Shown in pieces: positions 22,001 to 27,246 of a stretch of 27,246 nt of DNA. Each line of letters begins with the position of its first letter. Positions within the stretch are counted from its first letter, which is position 1. Made by a program: the position numbers and the translations under genes. Source of the DNA: Plakobranchus ocellatus (lineage: Eukaryota > Mollusca > Gastropoda > Plakobranchidae). A model generated the notes under the pieces. That model worked only from the letters and a program-made list of their open reading frames with translations, searched no databases and had not been told where the DNA came from. Location of the stretch: assembly GCA_019648995.1 (NCBI GenBank), contig BLXT01002832.1, positions 1,828,525 to 1,855,770 on the forward strand. The letters are read 5' to 3'.

Positions 22001-25000
22001 CCTTTCTCCTCTGCCTCAGCATTTTTGTTGCCTTATCTCAAAATCACAAAATCTCACTCATATTTATTCTTTATGTATACGTATGTGTGCGTACATGTTT
22101 GGGTCAGTAGGCAGAGATAGGGATACATTCTGTTTTTTCCCCAATTTTCAGACTTCATAAAAATGCATTTTCAGTAAAGGTTTTTAAACATAATATTTTA
22201 TGTCACAATTTTTTAGCTTAGCTCATATCCATGGTATGGTATTGTATTTGTCATAATCATTTTTTTCTGACAAAACTTTAAGATAAAATCTTTGTACGTA
22301 TACTCTGTGTTGTTCAGACTTTTTAAAATAAGCTTAAAATTGGTGTTTGTGTTCTTTTGCTACATTATTCTCATCTTGTAATTTTTGTTTGTTCCTTTCA
22401 TCCTCACAGGGGTGGAGCCATTGTCTTATTATATCATCAACGGTTTCTTGAATTTTAATTTTGCATTTGTACTTGCGCTTTTGTCTCTGCCTTTTCTGGT
22501 GAGTAGATATTTTTTGTAAAGTCCATAAGATAGTAGAAGCTTTAGGTTTGCTAGTTTTTGGAGGTTTTATTTTGCAGTAATATATTTACATGTTTGTTAG
22601 TAGCATATGGCCAGAAGAACCCATTTCAGTCTTTTTTCTTTATTTGTTTAGTGCGTCAAGAAGTAGCTTCCTTCACTTATATATGTTTACTTTTCTACAA
22701 AATGAGTCGAGTTACAGGTCTATGACACTAATATCAAATCAAAATATTGAGTAAATAAGTAAAAAATTTCTAGTGCTTTATCTCCGAAAGTTTGTAGCAT
22801 GACTGCAGAAAAACCTCCACATAAAGAAAAGAGTAATTTCCATCAGACTGCTTAATTGTTTTCATGTCAATCACACAGAACAGTAACAGGACTCATTTTT
22901 TGGGACTGCTACACATACAGCACCTTTCAACCAGTTTTGATGTGGTTTATGACACATTTGCAAAATAAAAAAAAACTGTCTGATGTGTTTTTATAAATTT
23001 TTGATTGCTCTTTTTTTAAGTAAAAGGCTTATACATAGGGATAGAGAATCAAAATATCTGTTTCCTCTTTATATTATTATAAAGCAGTTTCACTTTTTCA
23101 GTGGTTTGAAATGTGACTCCTGATTAATGTTCTTGTTTCCAGACATAAAATATTTCTAATATTGTTGTTTCAACCTCTCAAAAATTTAAAAAAAAAAAAA
23201 TCTGTCAATTAATTCTAATGGTAAAGATTTGCCCATATTCAATTTCATTAGGAAGTATCAGTGCTCTTAATACAAAGGAAAAGACATTAGAATGATGCTT
23301 TAAGTACAACAAAAGAGAACCATTCAATGTTTCATTACATTTACATTTTGTTATGTAGATTTAAACTTCTAACATTTTTATGTGTCCACAGCTGATATGT
23401 TCTGTTGTTTTCAAATGGCCATCTCAAAGACGTAAGTAGATTTATGAAGACTTATGTTTATCTTATCATGAAAATGGTATAAAAGTATAAAGCTACTAAT
23501 TTATGCTTATAGAAATCAAATGGATGAAAATAAAAGTATGTCCTCTTAAGAGCCCTTTGTTTTTAGTATTTTTTTTTTTTATATATTGATCATGAAAGTG
23601 ATAATGAGCAATATTTTTACAAGCGCTATCAACAATGACCTGTAGTTTGAAGATGACTTTTAAGATGAATCGTAACTGTGATGTCAATATGAAATATTAC
23701 ATTTTTTTAGCTAAGCTAAGATTTAATATTCTGCGCTAGAAATTTAAGTGTATTTGCCACATTTTTAAATATTTTTTTAGTTTACCTGAATACCTTGCAA
23801 TTCGTCTGACAGAGATATATCTGAGGTATAATATTTTGATAAAAATTATGTTCTTAACTATTGAAACCTACTTGAGAGTAAGTAACTTTTAAATCTTGAG
23901 TAATAGGGCATTTAGTAATGATGTACATAGGACTATCTTCCAAATGGTGTTGACAACGCAGAGAGAAAATGCGATTTCAGGATCCAACATGCTAACACTA
24001 TGCTCTAGATTTTTAAAGTAATGAATGATAAAAATATTTTTTTTTCAGAGAGACTTCTTCTTACTCTAGCACCCATGTACATATGGATTGTCATCTTTTT
24101 TACAAGACCACACAAGGTTTGTTGTTGTTTCTGCATGCATTTGTGCTCCCTTTTGTCTCTCTGACTAATGCTAAAGACCCAAGTAGTAGGAGACTTTCAT
24201 TATACACAATGTTTTGTTTAATTGGCTTCTAATATTAATAATAAAAGTTGATTTCTCAAGTTTGCATTCAGCAGCATCAAATAAAAAAGTCATTTCAATA
24301 ATTCAAAGTTTTTAATCTAGTGATTTTAAAAGAAATAAGAGATGCTAGCTACATAGAACTTTTTTTAAAACTTCTCTTTCTTAGAGGATAATGTCTTTTG
24401 TTGGGTTTTTTTTTTCTGCAAGAGAAAAAGGCGGAAGTAGGGAAGGGTGTTGGATGAGTGACAAATTTTAGTCTGCAATATTTGTAATGCTTATTTTATA
24501 AATTTTGTGTCTCCTTTAAATGTCTTTATTCAAGGAAGAGAGATTTCTGTTTCCAATCTACCCATTTTTTGCCCTTGCAACATCCTTAACCTTGGATACT
24601 GCTCAAGTAAGTCAACTATCTACCTTGTGAGAACTTCTCTCTTTTTTTATCTTTTGAGATTTAACAAAAAGTGGATATTTAATATAAGTATTATTTACTT
24701 CTTGGAAATACTTATAAGTTCATTTTTCATTTATTTTCCTTTGAAAAGAAAAGTACGTGAAGGAAAATTTTCAAGCTTTGTTTTGCAACTGTAATATTTG
24801 GCCCACTTTATTGGAAAAAAATTGTGCAAGTTTTTTTTTTTATCTGTAAATATACCAAGCATCTGCCTCAATTTTCTCCAAGTTCATGCTTTTTTTTTTT
24901 ACATACACATCTAGCCTAGTGATGTGTTACCTGATCTTACAAAATGAGTTTTTTTGTAGGTATTTCTCAAATATGAGATTTTGATACTGTTCGAAAGCTT

Positions 25001-26634
25001 TTTAAATTCCCTTTCAAATGTCAAAGAATTTTTTTCCCAAATATATTTCTTAGCAACCTCATATTAGTTTAAGCTTATCAAATTAGGAGGCTTGAAAATT
25101 CTAGTTTTGAGAAAATATTGCATTTTAAGATTAGCATTCTTCCTTTAGTTTTAAATTTATAACCATAATTATAATGCTACATTGATTTTCAAAATGTGTA
25201 CAAATAATCAAATTTTTGGTGATTGAAAACAAAATTTTTTTACATGTATGTCCTACCCTTGTTGGCTGTTTCTCTATATCTCTGTTTGCCAATTGTGAAC
25301 AAACAACTTTTTCCTGTGATGGGTCACATATTGCCTTTATTTTATCCTAAACATCATATTATCCAAACTCTGCTTTTCCATTATTGCACACTAGATTTAC
25401 ATAATTATGCTGATGAATTTTCTGTTGGTTTGAAAGAACATTTTGTGCACTCAGATGCTGAAGAAAGGTTTTGTAAAACAGGCAATTTTGAAAAAGAAGA
25501 TTTGGGAACAGGGGTGGGAGATGGTCAGAACCTATTTTATCTACCATAACACACTTCTTAATCATCGCAGAAAAAAGAAGCCAACAAAGATAAATTGCTG
25601 GCAAGTCAAACTTGTCATATTGGATTTCAACATGCCGAAGTGATTTTTTATCTATTATTAGATCTCCTGCAGTATTCACCCTATCTCTCCAAAACATATC
25701 CAAATCTGTTTTCATCAATTACTTAAATTTGGGTCTGTTTAAGAAGTTTTAAACTCTTGTAATTTCAGAGAATTTTGTATGGTGTGTTTAGCAAAGACAG
25801 TAAGAGATCACACTACGCCGACAGCATGGGCTGGTTTAGTGCAGCTTTCTGTTTTCTATATGCCTCTCTCTGCCTTTCCAGGATTGTAGCCCTTTACCAA
25901 GGTAAGTCTCTTTTCTCTCTTGTTGGTTTGTGTGTAGAAGTATATTTATGTTTTGGGTTTGTTTTTTTTTTGTTTTGTTTTTCTTTTGCCTGCAATTTTA
26001 AAAATGAAGAATATGTGCTGTAATTGAGGGGTCCTTTGTCAATTTACAAGTTGCAATGTGCAATGGTTGTACAACTATTATTTTTTAGTTATTGTGCTGC
26101 CTGAATGTTAAATTTTTTACGTTAATTGCGGTATCTCTTTTTTTACCCTCTAATCTGCCCTGGAAACTTCCTGATTGAAAGTGTTTGAAAATCATCTTTA
26201 ATTGTCATGTTTTTTTTATTTTTTTTGGGGGGTGGATATGTTTTTGCTTTCGTGGGTTGTTTTTTTTTTTTTTGTCATTTATTTATATGCTCAGATCATA
26301 ATGTAAATATTTTAGACTTCAACTAAAATTATCTGCAAAAATATAGCACATGGATTGTACTTGTTCTTCAAAATTTCAGAACATGTATCTGTAAATACTT
26401 TGCCCTTTTTCATCTAAAATTTGAGGTGATGTTAAAAAAAAAAAAAAACTTGTTATAAAGTTTAAATAAATTATTATTCCCAGGTTACCATGCCCCAATG
26501 GATGTCTATGTGGAACTGCACCGTGTGGCTTCTGACCCAAAGATTCACACTTTGGCTGCAAACAAGCCTGTGAATGTATGTGTTGGGAAAGAGTGGTATC
26601 GCTTCCCAAGTTCCTTCTTCTTGCCAGGACCAAA
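12759..26634 (+). CDS. ALG9: ALG9 alpha-1,2-mannosyltransferase, 14 exons, 3' end outside window
   Basis: ALG9 (GT22 family, ER membrane) adds the two Dol-P-Man-dependent alpha-1,2 mannoses that convert the dolichol-linked Man6 and Man8 intermediates of N-glycan assembly. Coding exons: 12759-12844, 16094-16253, 17422-17556, 17999-18069, 18787-18949, 19296-19357, 19737-19824, 21215-21320, 22410-22498, 23392-23431, 24049-24116, 24535-24606, 25769-25901, 26484-26634. All introns are GT-AG and every phase agrees, giving 474 codons plus 2 nt against roughly 610 residues in the human protein. Recognisable motifs are SDCDETYNYWEP (71-82, the acidic luminal motif of GT-C enzymes), GFQTWEYSP in exon 3, AFLPSSFSMY in exon 5, PLNIILYNV in exon 8, INGFLNFN in exon 9, LAPMYIW in exon 11, HKEERFLFP (355-363, across exons 11/12) and VNVCVGKEWYRFPSSF in exon 14. 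Exon 1 is inferred: its ATG has G at -3 and +4, and its phase-2 donor GTGAAT joins the exon 2 acceptor exactly. It encodes a Lys-rich N-terminus. Translation could instead start at M36 (16113). No frameshift is visible. Confidence 0.95.
13594..13750 (+). repeat. Left MULE terminal array, four 40-bp monomers
   Basis: Monomers start at 13601, 13641, 13681 and 13721, a spacing of exactly 40 bp. Each is built around ATTGCTACAGAGTGA followed by a GATGTATCAATTAA-type segment; the last one is diverged (TTTATCTCTACAGAGTGAGG). TTAATTG at the start of a monomer pairs with CAATTAA near its end. Such arrays may hold repeated transposase-binding sites. Confidence 0.9.
13924..14068 (+). pseudogene. ZSWIM3/FAR1-like N-terminal exon inside the MULE
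   Basis: An ATG with a strong context (A at -3, G at +4) opens a frame whose first 48 codons include WQYKSYAEFVKAFTKYKEDN, CVAFRKK and FQLLFKV. A possible splice donor, CCC|GTAAGC, follows at 14069; without splicing the frame stops at 14127. The pattern of an aromatic residue, SYxEFxxAFxxYKxEN and a basic stretch resembles the start of ZSWIM3 and related SWIM zinc-finger/FAR1-type proteins, which descend from MULE transposases. The SWIM zinc finger and transposase core are absent. It could be the remnant of the element's own protein or a captured host exon. The family assignment comes from pattern memory, not a search. Confidence 0.45.
14583..14741 (-). mobile_element. tRNA-derived SINE nested in the MULE
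   Basis: The minus strand reads like a tRNA gene head. The pol III A box TGGCACAGTGG (14716-14706) matches TRGCNNAGYNGG, and the B box GGCTTGAGCCC (14662-14652) matches GGTTCRANNCC except at two positions, one of them a C-to-T change. A tRNA-unrelated body with repeated AGGCCTG/AGGCCTT blocks follows. It ends near TTGTTGTGGACTAGC and an A-rich tail at about 14583. The exact ends are approximate. G+C content is clearly higher than in the surrounding MULE interior. The cloverleaf is degenerate and this is not a functional tRNA. Confidence 0.7.
15037..15219 (-). other. Unassigned 61-codon open frame in the MULE interior
   Basis: The minus strand is open from the stop at 15222-15220 to the TAA at 15036-15034. 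It includes a protein-like stretch with FLNELVAKGVHYTEGL followed by DKILNNLICNEIFPVPYKSF. There is no ATG. It might be the end of a decayed element-encoded protein, or chance in AT-rich DNA. Confidence 0.2.
15661..15846 (-). repeat. Right MULE terminal array, five 40-bp monomers, inverted relative to the left
   Basis: ACTCTGTAGC cores recur in blocks starting at 15661, 15701, 15741, 15781 and 15821, again at exactly 40 bp. They are the reverse complement of the left array. The outermost monomer shares GTGACGATG with the outermost left monomer, while inner monomers carry GATGATG or CATGATG. The innermost copy has lost the pattern after its core. Confidence 0.9.
16254..26483 (+). other. ALG9 introns 2-13
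   Basis: These introns are 346-1390 nt. Contents noted: two degenerate copies of TTTGATTTCTRATG in intron 2 (16533 and 16607); a 405-nt open frame over nearly all of intron 3; a (GAT)n tract in intron 4 at about 18543-18557 that could be the tail of an old retroelement; a TG/TA microsatellite in intron 5; and overlapping open frames on both strands in intron 12 (about 25223-25718) with no recognisable family. Introns 6-11 and 13 hold only AT-rich sequence as far as I can see. Confidence 0.6.
18970..19012 (+). repeat. (TG)n(TA)n microsatellite in ALG9 intron 5
   Basis: A short TGTGCGTGTGTG run leads into about 13 AT repeats from 18985 to 19011. It begins only 20 nt after the exon 5 splice donor at 18950. 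Confidence 0.95.
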
Positions 26635-27246
26635 GTTAGTTTGCTATGTTTTCGTTTTCAAATGTGATTCACAATTCCAATCATTTTTTAAAATTACTTT
26701 CGCTTTCCCTAGTTAATAGTAAAATGTTTTGGCTTTCATGAAATTTGGACAGTTGTGGCATACAAAAGACTTATAGCTTGAAAAATTTTATGTGTCTTGA
26801 TACCAGATCTAATTACTCTGCATATAACACTATTGAGAAAAAAGAATTTGAAGTTTTCTTTTTCCTTCTTTTCAAAAAAGGCAAAAAAATCCCTTATCTT
26901 GACTTGGAATCAACAACACCATATTGAGGCTTTACCATTGCAAAGCTCTCAGAAAGAAATCTCATATTGTTTCATTGCTTTAAAATGTTCAAAATACAAA
27001 TTCTGTCTGCTAGTCTTACAAAAGCAGACGAGTTACAATCTATTTTACTGAATTCAGATAAAATCCTAAATTAAAGGTAGATGTAAAATTACAATTTTAT
27101 TTTGCTCAGAAAGTCTGTTTGTCATGGCTCCTTTTGGGGTACTACTACACATGTATTTTAAAATCCAAAGAGTTTCAACTAAGTAAAACTGAAAGAATAT
27201 AGAAGAAAGGTTCATAGTTTACAGACTAATAACAAACTAAAACAAA
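26635..27246 (+). other. Start of ALG9 intron 14, runs off the window
   Basis: The donor GTTAGT at 26635 follows a phase-2 exon end. No exon encoding the expected C-terminal ALG9 sequence appears before 27246. Short open frames here show no known family. Confidence 0.7.

Noticed and set aside
25223-25718. Overlapping 108- and 119-codon open frames on opposite strands in ALG9 intron 12
   Set aside because: The plus frame begins at a TTG codon. Neither has a recognisable motif, and both lie between well-supported ALG9 exons 12 and 13. Chance openness or an old repeat is more likely.

Overview
The window is AT-rich eukaryotic nuclear DNA. It holds two spliced protein-coding genes with many small exons (40-163 nt), canonical GT-AG introns of 0.35-3.2 kb, long non-coding AT-rich stretches and several decayed mobile elements. 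Gene structure, the RTE-type LINE, a tRNA-derived SINE and a Mutator-like element all suit an invertebrate metazoan. A mollusc, perhaps a gastropod, is my guess from overall character; no single feature proves it. There is no rRNA or true tRNA gene, CRISPR array, operon or prokaryotic signal.

Layout. (1) 1-5542: no recognised gene. It contains a recent 315-bp tandem duplication at 186-813, weaker degenerate repeats, and the presumed 3' UTR and downstream flank of the first gene. (2) 5543-9642, minus strand: a complete seven-exon gene for a 239-residue protein with an N-terminal CAP-Gly (microtubule-binding type) domain and a Pro/Tyr/Arg-rich tail. I cannot match it to a named family. (3) 9643-12758: the spacer between the divergent genes, with a (CTA)n microsatellite and a 5'-truncated, broken RTE-type LINE on the minus strand. 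(4) 12759 to beyond the right edge, plus strand: the gene for ALG9, the ER alpha-1,2-mannosyltransferase of N-glycan precursor assembly. Fourteen coding exons give 474 codons, so about the last quarter of the protein lies outside the window.

The most notable structure is in ALG9 intron 1. A 2253-bp element (13594-15846) is bounded by inverted arrays of an exact 40-bp tandem repeat and flanked by a 9-bp target-site duplication with one mismatch, as expected for a Mutator-like (MULE) transposon. Inside it are an exon-like open frame resembling the N-terminal region of ZSWIM3/FAR1-type proteins, themselves of MULE ancestry, and a nested tRNA-derived SINE on the opposite strand.

The two host genes are arranged head to head about 3.1 kb apart, measured between start codons. 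Nothing in the sequence links their functions: one product should act on or near microtubules, the other in the ER membrane.
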